From Streptomyces aureus (lineage in GTDB: Bacteria; Actinomycetota; Actinomycetes; Streptomycetales; Streptomycetaceae): a stretch of 64,000 bases of DNA. The notes under the pieces are model-generated. The model searched no databases. It saw only the letters and a list, made by a program, of their open reading frames with translations, and had not been told where the DNA came from. Position numbers and translations under genes: made by a program. The stretch covers positions 62,001 to 126,000 of the forward strand of contig NZ_JNZD01000034.1 of NCBI RefSeq assembly GCF_000725495.1. The letters are read 5' to 3'. Below, piece by piece: positions 1 through 11,367 of this stretch; position 1 is the stretch's first letter; each line of letters starts with the position of its first letter.

Positions 1-2
1 CC

Positions 3-1889
<1,887 letters not shown>

Positions 1890-1930
1890 CGGGACCGGCC
1901 CGTACGAACAGGAAAGACAGGAGTCGCTGG

Positions 1931-4402
1931 GTGACGAGCACGGACACGCGAGTGGAAGCAGAGGACTCGGGACCCAGCGGCTACGCGGCGGCCCGGCTGC
2001 GCCTCCTCCAGGAGGGGGCGCGGTCCGGGCCGCCGCGCCGTTCCGCCCTCGCCGAGCTGACGGACGACTGGCTGACCGGCCTGTTCACCGCCGGCTCCCA
2101 GGGTCTGCGCGGGGTCTCCCTCGTCGCAGTCGGCGGCTACGGCCGCGGCGAACTCTCGCCCCGCAGCGACCTCGACCTGCTCCTCCTGCACGACGGCTCC
2201 GACTCCGGCGCCGTCGCCGCCCTCGCCGACCGCGTCTGGTACCCCGTGTGGGACCTGGGCCTGGATCTCGACCACTCGGTCCGCACCCCGGCCGAGGCCC
2301 GCAAGACCGCCGCCGACGACCTCAAGGTCCAGCTCGGCCTGCTCGACGCCCGCCACATCGCCGGCGACCTCGGCCTCACCGCGGGACTGCGCACGGCCGT
2401 CCTCGCCGACTGGCGCAACCAGGCCCCCAAGCGGCTGCCCGAACTCCAGGAGCTGTGCGCGGAACGCGCCGAACGCCAGGGCGAACTCCAGTACCTCCTC
2501 GAACCCGACCTGAAGGAGGCGCGCGGGGGACTGCGCGACGCCACCGCACTGCGTGCCGTCGCCGCCTCCTGGCTCGCCGACGCACCCCGCGAAGGCCTCG
2601 CCGACGCCCGCCGCCGGCTCCTCGACGTCCGTGACGCCCTGCACCTGGCCACCGGCCGCGCCACCGACCGCCTCGCCCTCCAGGAACAGGACCAGGTCGC
2701 CGCCGGACTCGGCCTGCTGGACGCCGACACCCTGCTGCGCCAGGTCTACGAGGCCGCGCGCGTCGTGTCCTACGCCTCCGACGTCACCTGGCGCGAGGTC
2801 GGACGCGTCCTGCGCTCGCGCGCGGTCCGCCCGCGGCTGCGCGCCATGCTGGGCGGCGGCAAACCCGTCGCCGAGCGCTCCCCGCTCGCCGAGGGCGTCG
2901 TCGAACAGGACGGCGAGGTCGTGCTCGCCCGCGCCGCCCGGCCCGAACGCGACCCCGTGCTCCCGCTGCGCGCCGCAGCCGCCGCCGCGCAGGCGGACCT
3001 CCCGCTCTCCCTGCACGCCGTACGGCGCATGGCCGCCGCCGCGCGCCCCCTGCCCACCCCCTGGCCGGCCGAGGCCCGCGAACAGCTCGTCACGCTCCTC
3101 GGCTCCGGCCGCCCGACCGTCGAGGTCTGGGAGGCCCTGGAGGCCGAGGGACTGATCACCCGGCTGCTGCCCGACTGGGAGCGGGTGCGCTGCCGGCCCC
3201 AGCGCAACGCCGTCCACATCTGGACCGTCGACCGGCATCTCATCGAGACGGCCGTCCGCGCCTCCGAACTGACCCGCCGCGTCGGCCGCCCCGACCTCCT
3301 GCTCGTCGCCGCCCTGCTGCACGACATCGGCAAGGGCTGGCCAGGCGACCACTCCGTGGCCGGCGAGATCATCGCCCGTGACGTGGCCGCCCGCATCGGC
3401 TTCGACCGCGTCGACGTCGCCGTGCTCGCCACCCTCGTACGCCACCACCTGCTGCTCGTCGACACCGCCACCCGGCGCGACCTGGAGGACCCGGCCACCG
3501 TCCGCTCCGTCGCCGAGGCCGTCGGCTCCCAGGGAACCCTGGAACTCCTGCACGCCCTCACCGAGGCGGACGCGCTCGCCACCGGGCCCGCCGCCTGGTC
3601 CTCCTGGCGCGGCTCCCTCGTCGCCGACCTGGTCAAACGCGTCGCCGCCGTCCTTTCCGGGGACGCGCCCGAGGAACCCGAGCCCGCCGCGCCCACCGCC
3701 GAGATGGAACGCCTCGCGATCGAGGCGTTCCGCACCGGCGGGCCCGTCCTCGCCCTGCGCGCGCAGACGGAGCCCGTCACCACCGACACCGACACCGAGA
3801 ACGCGTCCGACACCGACCCGGACGACCCGGAGCCGCTCGGCGTGGAACTCCTCATCGCCGTCCCCGACCAGCCCGGGGTGCTCCCCTCCGTGGCGGGCGT
3901 CCTCGCCATGCACCGGCTCACCGTCCGCACCGCCGAACTGCGCGCCCTGGACCTGCCCCACGGCGTCGAGGGCTCCGTCCTGCTCCTCAACTGGCGCGTC
4001 GCCGCCGAGTACGGCTCGCTGCCGCAGGCCGCCCGGCTGCGCGCCGACCTCGTCCGCGCCCTCGACGGCTCCCTCGACATCGCCGCGCGCCTCGCCGAGC
4101 GCGACGCGGCCTACCCGCGCCGGCGAGGCGTCGTCGCACCCCCTCCGCGGGTGACCGTCGCGCCCGCCGCGTCCCGCCTGGCCACGGTCATCGAGGTCCG
4201 CGCCCACGACGCCCCGGGCCTGCTGCACCGCATCGGACGGGCCCTGGAGACGGCACGGGTGCGGGTGCGGAGCATGCACGTCTCGACCCTCGGCGCGAAC
4301 GCCGTCGACGCCTTCTATGTGACGGGCACGAAGGGCGAACCCCTGCCGGGGGAGGAGGCGGCGTCGGTGGCCCGCGCCCTGGAGGAGGCACTCAGGTCCT
4401 GA
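1931..4402 (+). CDS. glnD: PII nucleotidyltransferase / adenylyl-removing enzyme GlnD
   Basis: Bifunctional enzyme of 823 residues that modifies and demodifies PII. The N-terminal nucleotidyltransferase site is visible as GGYGRGELSPRSDLDLLLL (about residues 68-86). An HD phosphohydrolase motif HDIGKG follows near residue 464. Two C-terminal ACT domains, near residues 635 and 750, sense glutamine. The GTG at 1931 is preferred because an AGGAG site lies 8 bases upstream and the domain layout begins shortly after it. In enteric bacteria the enzyme uridylylates PII; the Streptomyces enzyme is known to adenylylate GlnK instead. Confidence 0.94.
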   Translation: MTSTDTRVEAEDSGPSGYAAARLRLLQEGARSGPPRRSALAELTDDWLTGLFTAGSQGLRGVSLVAVGGYGRGELSPRSDLDLLLLHDGSDSGAVAALADRVWYPVWDLGLDLDHSVRTPAEARKTAADDLKVQLGLLDARHIAGDLGLTAGLRTAVLADWRNQAPKRLPELQELCAERAERQGELQYLLEPDLKEARGGLRDATALRAVAASWLADAPREGLADARRRLLDVRDALHLATGRATDRLALQEQDQVAAGLGLLDADTLLRQVYEAARVVSYASDVTWREVGRVLRSRAVRPRLRAMLGGGKPVAERSPLAEGVVEQDGEVVLARAARPERDPVLPLRAAAAAAQADLPLSLHAVRRMAAAARPLPTPWPAEAREQLVTLLGSGRPTVEVWEALEAEGLITRLLPDWERVRCRPQRNAVHIWTVDRHLIETAVRASELTRRVGRPDLLLVAALLHDIGKGWPGDHSVAGEIIARDVAARIGFDRVDVAVLATLVRHHLLLVDTATRRDLEDPATVRSVAEAVGSQGTLELLHALTEADALATGPAAWSSWRGSLVADLVKRVAAVLSGDAPEEPEPAAPTAEMERLAIEAFRTGGPVLALRAQTEPVTTDTDTENASDTDPDDPEPLGVELLIAVPDQPGVLPSVAGVLAMHRLTVRTAELRALDLPHGVEGSVLLLNWRVAAEYGSLPQAARLRADLVRALDGSLDIAARLAERDAAYPRRRGVVAPPPRVTVAPAASRLATVIEVRAHDAPGLLHRIGRALETARVRVRSMHVSTLGANAVDAFYVTGTKGEPLPGEEAASVARALEEALRS

Positions 4403-4410
4403 CCACGGCC

Positions 4411-4466
4411 CGCCACCAGCCGCCCGCCACCAGCCGCCCGCCACCAGCCGCCCGCCACCAGCCGCC
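4411..4466 (+). repeat. Four perfect 14-bp tandem repeats after glnD
   Basis: The unit CGCCACCAGCCGCC is repeated four times without change, followed by a partial, drifted copy. It lies in the 339-base space between glnD (stop 4402) and ffh (start 4742). The rest of that space (4467-4741) shows no gene and should contain the ffh promoter. The array has no dyad symmetry and is probably a slippage-prone minisatellite. Confidence 0.9.
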
Positions 4467-4741
4467 CGCCGTCAGCTGCCTGCCGTCCTTCGCCCGCCGC
4501 CCGCCCCCTCTGCCCTGGCGTCCCTCGGCCCCACACCCGGCGCACACCGGATGTGATCTCGGTAACCCCGAGGGCCGTGCGGTCTCCGGAGGGCCCTCCG
4601 GGAGGCGCCACGGACCCGTTCCCCGTCGTCGAGGGCCTGTCCACGCGCACCGAATGCGGTGTGCGGGGACGAATCGCTTGCGGGGCCGGATACCCTGGAG
4701 GGCAGCCCGAAACGACCCCGACTCCGAGGACCGAAGCCACC

Positions 4742-6295
4742 GTGTTCGATACCCTCTCCGACCGCCTCAGCGCGACGTTCAAAAACCTCCGCGGCAAGGG
4801 GCGCCTCAGTGAGGCGGACATCGACGCCACGGCCCGCGAAATCCGCATCGCGCTCCTCGAAGCCGACGTCGCCCTGCCGGTCGTCCGCACGTTCATCAAG
4901 AACGTCAAGGAGCGGGCGATGGGGAGCGAGGTCTCCCGGGCCCTCAACCCCGCCCAGCAGGTCCTGAAGATCGTCAACGACGAGCTCGTCACGATCCTCG
5001 GCGGCGAGACCCGCCGGCTGCGGTTCGCCAAGAACCCGCCCACCGTGATCATGCTCGCGGGCCTCCAGGGCGCGGGCAAGACCACGCTCGCCGGAAAGCT
5101 CGCCAAGTGGCTCAAGGACCAGGGTCACTCCCCGATCCTCGTCGCCGCCGACCTCCAGCGCCCCAACGCGGTGAACCAGCTCAGCGTCGTCGCCGAGCGC
5201 GCGGGCGTCGCCGTCTACGCCCCCGAGCCGGGCAACGGCGTGGGCGACCCGGTCAAGGTCGCCCAGGACTCCATCGAGTTCGCCAAGGCCAAGGTCCACG
5301 ACATCGTGATCGTGGACACCGCCGGCCGCCTCGGCATCGACCAGGAGCTGATGCAGCAGGCCGCGGACATCCGCGACGCCGTCAGCCCGGACGAGATCCT
5401 CTTCGTCGTCGACGCGATGATCGGCCAGGACGCCGTCAACACGGCGGAGGCCTTCCGCGACGGCGTCGGCTTCGACGGCGTGGTGCTCTCCAAGCTCGAC
5501 GGTGACGCCCGCGGTGGTGCCGCCCTGTCGATCCGGCAGATCACCGGCAAGCCGATCATGTTCGCCTCGAACGGCGAGAAGCTCGACGATTTCGACGCCT
5601 TCCACCCGGACCGGATGGCTTCCCGCATCCTCGACATGGGTGACCTCCTCACCCTGATCGAGCAGGCGGAGAAGACGTTCAGCCAGGAAGAGGCCGAGAA
5701 GATGGCCTCCAAGCTGGCGTCCAAGAAGGGCCAGGACTTCACCCTGGACGACTTCCTGGCCCAGATGGAGCAGGTCCGGAAGATGGGCAGCATCAGCAAG
5801 CTGCTCGGCATGCTCCCGGGCATGGGCCAGATCAAGGACCAGATCAACAACCTGGACGAGCGGGACGTCGACCGCGTCGGCGCGATCATCAAGTCGATGA
5901 CCCCGGGCGAGCGCCAGGACCCGACGATCATCAACGGTTCGCGCCGCGCCCGTATCGCCAAGGGTTCCGGCGTCGAGGTCAGCGCGGTCAAGGGCCTGGT
6001 CGAGCGCTTCTTCGAGGCCCGCAAGATGATGTCCCGCATGGCCCAGGGCGGCGGGATGCCGGGCATGCCGGGGATGCCGGGCATGGGCGGCGGCCCCGGC
6101 CGCACCAAGAAGAAGCCGAAGCAGGCCAAGGGCAAGCAGCGTTCCGGAAACCCGATGAAGCGCAGGCAGCAGGAGGAAGAGGAGGCCGCGCGCCGCGAGG
6201 CGGGCGCGCAGGGCGGCAACGCCTTCGGCCTCCCGCAGCAGAACGCGCAGGACGACTTCGAGCTGCCGGACGAGTTCAAGAAGTTCATGGGCTGA
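4742..6295 (+). CDS. ffh: Signal recognition particle protein Ffh
   Basis: SRP54-type GTPase of 517 residues that binds 4.5S RNA and signal peptides of nascent membrane proteins. After the helical N domain come the G domain motifs GLQGAGKTT (near residue 106), DTAGR and SKLDGDARGG. The C-terminal M domain is rich in methionine (GGGMPGMPGMPGMGGG), which forms the signal-peptide groove. The GTG at 4742 gives the family's usual N-terminus (VFDTLSDRLS). A strong hairpin follows, so the gene is probably transcribed alone. Confidence 0.96.
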   Translation: MFDTLSDRLSATFKNLRGKGRLSEADIDATAREIRIALLEADVALPVVRTFIKNVKERAMGSEVSRALNPAQQVLKIVNDELVTILGGETRRLRFAKNPPTVIMLAGLQGAGKTTLAGKLAKWLKDQGHSPILVAADLQRPNAVNQLSVVAERAGVAVYAPEPGNGVGDPVKVAQDSIEFAKAKVHDIVIVDTAGRLGIDQELMQQAADIRDAVSPDEILFVVDAMIGQDAVNTAEAFRDGVGFDGVVLSKLDGDARGGAALSIRQITGKPIMFASNGEKLDDFDAFHPDRMASRILDMGDLLTLIEQAEKTFSQEEAEKMASKLASKKGQDFTLDDFLAQMEQVRKMGSISKLLGMLPGMGQIKDQINNLDERDVDRVGAIIKSMTPGERQDPTIINGSRRARIAKGSGVEVSAVKGLVERFFEARKMMSRMAQGGGMPGMPGMPGMGGGPGRTKKKPKQAKGKQRSGNPMKRRQQEEEEAARREAGAQGGNAFGLPQQNAQDDFELPDEFKKFMG

Positions 6296-6343
6296 CGCCC
6301 GGGAGCGGCCTCCCGTCCCGTACGGGAGCGCCGTCGTGACGCC

Positions 6344-6382
6344 CGCTGGGGGCGCCCCTCATCGCGAGGGGCGCCCCCAGCG
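6344..6382 (+). terminator. Rho-independent-type hairpin after ffh
   Basis: A perfect 17-bp inverted repeat (6344-6360 and 6366-6382) with a 5-base loop sits 49 bases past the ffh stop. No U-run follows, which is normal for Streptomyces terminators. Confidence 0.85.
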
Positions 6383-6429
6383 GCGTGACCGCGGGTGCCG
6401 CTGTCCGCCATGTGTCGTAACGTCCCTTT

Positions 6430-8364
6430 ATGAGCAATCCCGTGCCGCCCCGCAAGGCACCGGACCAGCCCTGGCGCACCGAGGGCACCCCGCCCGAGCC
6501 GTCGCCGCCCTCGGGCGGCCGGCGGAAGCTGCCCGGCGGCTGGTGGAGCCTGGCCCTGGCCGCGCTCATCGTGTTCCTGATCGCCAACCTGGTGCTGTCG
6601 TTCTACAACCAGGGCAACGAGCCGACGATCTCGTACACGGAGTTCAGCCGGCAGGTCGACGACGGCAACGTCACCAAGATCTACGCCAAGGGCGACGCGA
6701 TCCAGGGACAGCTCAAGAACTCCCAGGAGAAACCCGACGGCGACGGGAAGTACACCAAGTTCAAGACCCAGCGCCCGGTCTTCGCGGACGACAAGCTCTG
6801 GGACAACCTCCAGAAGCACGACGTCACGGTGACCGCCTCGCCGGTGGTCCAGGAACGCAGCTTCCTGTTCAACCTGCTGATCTCGCTCGCCCCGATGATC
6901 CTGCTGGTCGTCCTGTGGATCTTCATCGCCCGGCGGATGGGCTCCGGCATGGGCGGCGCGGGCGGCATGCTCGGCCGCAAGACGCCCCCGAAGCCGGTCG
7001 AACTCGTGCCCGGAGGCAAGCGCACCACGTTCGCGGACGTGGCCGGTATCGACGAGGTGGCCGGCGAGGTCGACGACGTCGTGGACTTCCTCAAGAACCC
7101 CGACGCGTACCGCAGGATGGGCGCGAAGATGCCCCGCGGCGTGCTGCTCGCGGGCCCGCCCGGCACCGGAAAGACCCTGCTCGCCCGGGCGGTCGCGGGC
7201 GAGGCGGGCGTCCCGTTCTTCTCGGCATCCGCCTCCGAGTTCATCGAGATGATCGTGGGCGTCGGCGCCTCGCGCGTGCGCGAACTGTTCGCCGAGGCCC
7301 GCAAGGTGGCCCCGTCGATCATCTTCATCGACGAGATCGACACCATCGGACGGTCACGCTCGGGCGGCTCCGCGATGGGCGGCCACGACGAGCGCGAGCA
7401 GACGCTCAACCAGATCCTCACGGAGATGGACGGCTTCTCCGGCTCGGAGGGCGTCATCGTCATCGCCGCCACGAACCGCGCCGACATCCTGGACCCCGCC
7501 CTGACGCGGCCCGGCCGCTTCGACCGGGTCGTCAACGTCTCGCCCCCCGACCGCGGCGGCCGCGAGGCGATCCTGGAGATCCACACCCGCGAGATCCCGC
7601 TCGCCCCCGACGTGGACCTGACCCAGGTGGCCCGGACGACCCCGGGCATGACGGGCGCAGACCTCGCCAACCTCGCCAACGAGGCCGCCCTCCTCGCCGT
7701 CAAGCGCAAGCAGTCCACGGTGACCCAGGGCGACCTCTCCGAAGCCCTGGAAAAGGTCCAGCTCGGCGCCGAACGCTCCCTGGTCATGCCCTACGAGGAG
7801 CGCCGCCGCACCGCGTACCACGAGAGCGGCCATGCGCTCCTGGGCATGCTGCGCCCCGGGGCCGACCCCGTCCGCAAGATCACCATCGTGCCGCGCGGCC
7901 GGGCCCTCGGCGTCACCCTCTCGACGCCGGACGCGGACCGGTACGCGTACACCGAGGCGTATCTGCGCGGCCGGATCATCGGCGCCCTCGGCGGCATGGC
8001 CGCCGAGCACGTCGTCTACGACGTCATCACCACGGGCTCGGAGAACGACCTGGAACAGGTCACGAACCTCGCCCGCGGCATGGTCGCCCGCTGGGGCATG
8101 AGCGAGCGCGTAGGCAGGCTGTCCGCCCTGCCCAACGACGCCCAGCAGGCCTACGGCCTGGCGGCGGCCCCCGCGACCCTCGACTCGATCGACCACGAGA
8201 TGCGCCGCATCGTCGACGAGTGCTACGAGGAGGCCTGCCAGAAACTCCGGGACCACCGGGACCAGCTCGACGCGCTGGCCGAGGCGCTCCTGGCGAACGA
8301 AACGCTGGAGGAGGCCGAGGCCTACCGAATCGCCGGCGTACCCCGAACCACCAAGGAACTCTGA
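6430..8364 (+). CDS. ftsH: ATP-dependent zinc metalloprotease, FtsH family
   Basis: Membrane-anchored AAA protease of 644 residues that degrades misfolded or short-lived membrane and soluble proteins. A first membrane segment lies near residues 37-58 and a second near 138-160, with the extracytoplasmic domain between them. The AAA domain has Walker A GPPGTGKT (near 242), Walker B IIFIDEID and the arginine-finger region RPGRFDR. The zinc site is HESGH (464-468). There is no convincing ribosome site before the ATG, so the message may be nearly leaderless. Streptomyces usually carry two ftsH genes; this one follows ffh and is the variant with a short proline-rich N-terminus. Confidence 0.93.
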   Translation: MSNPVPPRKAPDQPWRTEGTPPEPSPPSGGRRKLPGGWWSLALAALIVFLIANLVLSFYNQGNEPTISYTEFSRQVDDGNVTKIYAKGDAIQGQLKNSQEKPDGDGKYTKFKTQRPVFADDKLWDNLQKHDVTVTASPVVQERSFLFNLLISLAPMILLVVLWIFIARRMGSGMGGAGGMLGRKTPPKPVELVPGGKRTTFADVAGIDEVAGEVDDVVDFLKNPDAYRRMGAKMPRGVLLAGPPGTGKTLLARAVAGEAGVPFFSASASEFIEMIVGVGASRVRELFAEARKVAPSIIFIDEIDTIGRSRSGGSAMGGHDEREQTLNQILTEMDGFSGSEGVIVIAATNRADILDPALTRPGRFDRVVNVSPPDRGGREAILEIHTREIPLAPDVDLTQVARTTPGMTGADLANLANEAALLAVKRKQSTVTQGDLSEALEKVQLGAERSLVMPYEERRRTAYHESGHALLGMLRPGADPVRKITIVPRGRALGVTLSTPDADRYAYTEAYLRGRIIGALGGMAAEHVVYDVITTGSENDLEQVTNLARGMVARWGMSERVGRLSALPNDAQQAYGLAAAPATLDSIDHEMRRIVDECYEEACQKLRDHRDQLDALAEALLANETLEEAEAYRIAGVPRTTKEL

Positions 8365-8416
8365 CCCCGCCACCCGAACCGCCGCCCCCAACCCACCAAC
8401 GCCACAGCCGGGACCG

Positions 8417-8529
8417 GGGCTACCACGGCACTCCCGCAGCCGCGACGCGGACGCGGCGGTAGTGGGCTACCACGACACTCCCGCAGCCAGGACCCGGCGG
8501 TAGTGGGCTACCACGACACTCCCGCAGCC
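8417..8529 (-). repeat. Three-copy 25-bp repeat at the ftsH/methyltransferase junction
   Basis: A unit close to GGGCTACCACGACACTCCCG plus GCAGCC occurs at 8417-8441, 8464-8488 and 8505-8529, spaced 47 and 41 bases apart. Copies 2 and 3 also share the flanking GGTAGT and so contain a small hairpin GGTAG-TGGG-CTACC. The genes on either side converge here, so it may serve as a bidirectional terminator. Copies 2 (mostly) and 3 lie inside the 3' end of the methyltransferase gene and encode part of its tail. Confidence 0.85.
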
Positions 8530-9501
8530 GGGATCCGGCGTGAGGGGCCGTGCCGGTACATCGATGCCCGTCGCCACTAACGTCCACATCTCCGTCCGAC
8601 GGCGACGGGCTGATGCACCGGCACGGCCCCGACGGGCAATGAGATACCGGAAAACGTTCGGCATCCACACGGTCCCGTCCCGCCGCAGATGGGGATGCAG
8701 CGCCTCGGCCACCTCCTTGTCGACCTGTGCCTGGTCGGTGGCGGCGATCGCGGCGTCGAAGAGCCCCGTGGAGAGCAGCCCACGCACGGCGCTGTCCACA
8801 TCCGCGTACCCGAACGGGCAAGCCACCCGCCCCGAGCCGTCCGGCCGCAGCCCGGCCCGCTCGGCGACCTCCTCCAGGTCGTCACGGCAGGCCGCACGCC
8901 AGCAGGCCGCACCACGCAGCGGATCCGCCAGCTTGGTGGCCACCCGCAGCACGGCCGAGGTGGCGCACCGCTCAGGCGGCCCCCAGCCGACCAGCACGAC
9001 GGCCGCTCCCCGCCGGGCGAGCGGAGCCGCCTCGCCCAGCAGCGTGACGAGCCCCGCGGAGTCCCCGGCGACACAGCCGATCGGCTCGAACGCGGTCACC
9101 AGGTCGTACGCCGGGACCCCCTGGTCCACCGTGTCCCGCGGGGACCCGGCGACGATCCGAGCCCGGTCCCCAGGACTCGCGCCCGGTTCCCCGGCACCCG
9201 CACCCGGTCCCCCGGACAGCAGACGTTCCCGCGCGAGAGCCAGCCGTTCGGGTGACGAGGAGTCGACACCCGTGACCGCGGCGCCGCGGGAGGCCGCCAT
9301 CAGCAGGGCGAGCCCCGACCCGCAGCCGAGCCCGAGCAGCCTGGTCCCGCCGCCCACTTCGAGCCGGTCGAAGACGGCCTCGTAGAGCGGGACCAGCATC
9401 CGCTCCTGGATCTCGGCCCAGTCACGCGCGCGTGCACCCCCGTCCGAGCGGGGCGAAGGACCCGCATGAGGAAGGTGCTGCCGCACGAGCGTAGGTGTCA
9501 T
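8467..9501 (-). CDS. SAM-dependent methyltransferase, class I fold
   Basis: Protein of 344 residues with the SAM-binding motif I LLGLGCGSGLALL followed by an acidic residue in GVDSS, typical of small-molecule methyltransferases. The substrate is unknown. The last ~40 residues are unusual: they include GCGSVVVAHYRRV, encoded by the local 41-47 bp repeat, so the original C-terminus was probably shorter. The gene converges with ftsH and is divergent from proS, with about 200 bases between the two starts. Confidence 0.75.
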   Translation of the reverse strand: MTPTLVRQHLPHAGPSPRSDGGARARDWAEIQERMLVPLYEAVFDRLEVGGGTRLLGLGCGSGLALLMAASRGAAVTGVDSSSPERLALARERLLSGGPGAGAGEPGASPGDRARIVAGSPRDTVDQGVPAYDLVTAFEPIGCVAGDSAGLVTLLGEAAPLARRGAAVVLVGWGPPERCATSAVLRVATKLADPLRGAACWRAACRDDLEEVAERAGLRPDGSGRVACPFGYADVDSAVRGLLSTGLFDAAIAATDQAQVDKEVAEALHPHLRRDGTVWMPNVFRYLIARRGRAGASARRRRTEMWTLVATGIDVPARPLTPDPGCGSVVVAHYRRVLAAGVSW

Positions 9502-9700
9502 CGAAAGTGCCCCAATCCGCCGAGAGTTGCCGCCGGGCCCCTTGTCCCCGCCCCCGCGCGTGAGGCCCGCTCTCCCCCCGTATGTCAGGTAACTCCGCGC
9601 TCGACGTGCCGTCCAGGGGTTGCGGGGGCCTGTTTGTACCCAGGGAGCGAAAGGCCCAAGAATTCACATACCGGCAACGTGGGCCCGTAGCATCGCCCGC

Positions 9701-11116
9701 ATGGCAAAGGCACCCGTTCTCACGCCCCGGTCGGACGACTTCCCGCGCTGGTACCAGGACTTGATCAACAAGGCCGAGCTCGCCGACAACGGACCGGTGC
9801 GCGGCACGATGGTCATCCGGCCGTACGGGTACGGGCTGTGGGAGCGGATGCAGCAGGAGCTGGACGCCCGCATCAAGGAGGCGGGCGCGCGGAACGCGTA
9901 CTTCCCGCTGTTCATCCCGCAGTCGTACCTCACGCGGGAGGCCGAGCACGTGGAGGGCTTCGCCCCGGAGCTCGCGGTCGTGACGCACGGCGGCGGCAAG
10001 GAGCTGGAGGAGCCCGTCGTCGTCCGCCCCACCTCCGAGACGATCGTCAACGAGTACTTCTCCAAGTGGGTGCAGAGCTACCGCGACCTGCCGCTGTTGA
10101 TCAACCAGTGGGCGAACGTGGTCCGTTGGGAGATGCGCCCGCGGGTCTTCCTGAGGACGACCGAATTCCTCTGGCAGGAGGGCCACACCGCGCACGCCAC
10201 CTACGAGGACGCCCGGGACTACGCGGCGCACATCCACAAGGAGGTGTACGCCGACTTCATGGTGAACGTCCTCGGCATCGATGTCGTCCTTGGCCGGAAG
10301 ACGGCGAGCGAGCGGTTCGCGGGAGCCGTCAACACCCTGACCCTCGAAGGGATGATGGGCGACGGCAAGGCGCTCCAGATGGGCACCAGCCACGAGCTCG
10401 GGCAGAACTTCGCGAGGGCGTTCAACACCCGGTACCTGTCGAGGGACGGACAGCAGGAGCTCGTCTGGCAGACCTCCTGGGGCGCCTCGACCCGCATGGT
10501 GGGTGGCCTGATCATGTCGCACGGCGATGACAGCGGGTTGCGGGTGCCGCCCCGGCTCGCCCCCGTACAGGCCGTCGTCCTCGCGATCAAGGGGGACGAG
10601 GCGGTTCTGGCCAAGGTCCGCGAGATCGGCGACCGGCTGACGGCGGCGGGCGTGCGGGTCGAGGTCGACGACCGCACGGACACCCCGTTCGGGCGCCGCG
10701 CCGTCGACTGGGAGCTCAAGGGCGTCCCCGTACGCGTCGAGGTCGGCCCCCGTGACCTGGAGAACGGCACCGCGATGCTGGTCCGCCGCATCCCCGGCGG
10801 CAAGGAGCCGGTGGGCCTCGACGCGCTGGCGGCGCTGCTGCCCGCGATCCTGGAGGAGGACCAGGCGCTGCTCCTGGCGCAGTCCCGCGAGCGCCGGGTG
10901 TCCCGTACGTCCGACGTGTCGACGGTCGGGGCGGCCGTGGAGGCGGCGCTGGCCGGCGGCTGGGCCCGCATCCCCTGGGCCGACCTCGGCGAAGAGGGCG
11001 AGGCCAGGCTCGCCGAGCACGCGGTGACCGTACGCTGTCTGCTCGCCGAGGACGGGTCGGTGCCCGACGCCGACGACGCACCCGGTAACGTCGCCGTCGT
11101 CGCCCGCGCCTACTGA
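9701..11116 (+). CDS. proS: Prolyl-tRNA synthetase, short (archaeal/eukaryotic-like) type
   Basis: Class II aminoacyl-tRNA synthetase of 471 residues that charges tRNA-Pro. It lacks the ~180-residue editing insertion of the bacterial type between motifs 2 and 3, which matches the shorter archaeal-like form. Motif 2 is seen in RWEMRPRVFLRTTEFLWQEG and the C-terminal anticodon-binding domain begins near residue 285. The ATG at 9701 gives the family N-terminus MAKAPVLTPRSDDFPRWYQD. About 200 bases separate it from the divergent methyltransferase gene; I saw no clear T-box leader there. Confidence 0.94.
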   Translation: MAKAPVLTPRSDDFPRWYQDLINKAELADNGPVRGTMVIRPYGYGLWERMQQELDARIKEAGARNAYFPLFIPQSYLTREAEHVEGFAPELAVVTHGGGKELEEPVVVRPTSETIVNEYFSKWVQSYRDLPLLINQWANVVRWEMRPRVFLRTTEFLWQEGHTAHATYEDARDYAAHIHKEVYADFMVNVLGIDVVLGRKTASERFAGAVNTLTLEGMMGDGKALQMGTSHELGQNFARAFNTRYLSRDGQQELVWQTSWGASTRMVGGLIMSHGDDSGLRVPPRLAPVQAVVLAIKGDEAVLAKVREIGDRLTAAGVRVEVDDRTDTPFGRRAVDWELKGVPVRVEVGPRDLENGTAMLVRRIPGGKEPVGLDALAALLPAILEEDQALLLAQSRERRVSRTSDVSTVGAAVEAALAGGWARIPWADLGEEGEARLAEHAVTVRCLLAEDGSVPDADDAPGNVAVVARAY

Positions 11117-11367
11117 GGGCGGTCGCAGGGCGGCCGAAACACCCCTTGCGCATCCGCCGGCCACAGGGGTCCCGGCGTGCGGAGACCGTCTACGCGCGGG
11201 GGCGTACGTGTGCCTACGTACCGCCTTGGTACGAGCTGTGCGGCTTCTCCGCAGATCAGCGCACCCGCCCTCGTCGCGACGCATCAGTGACAACTGACGG
11301 GTACGTGCAAATTATTTGGGATGCCCCGTAATAGGAACACCGAGGCACTCCCGCTCGTTGTCATTAC

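Noticed and set aside
4411..4466. Possible CRISPR or iteron array
   Set aside because: Units are directly adjacent 14-mers without spacers, and no replication gene is near.
8417..8529. Possible CRISPR array
   Set aside because: Only three units, unequal spacing, spacers too similar and partly coding; no cas genes anywhere in the window.
9502..9700. T-box leader before proS
   Set aside because: A small inverted repeat GGGCCT...AGGCCC is present but no T-box consensus or specifier stem could be recognised.
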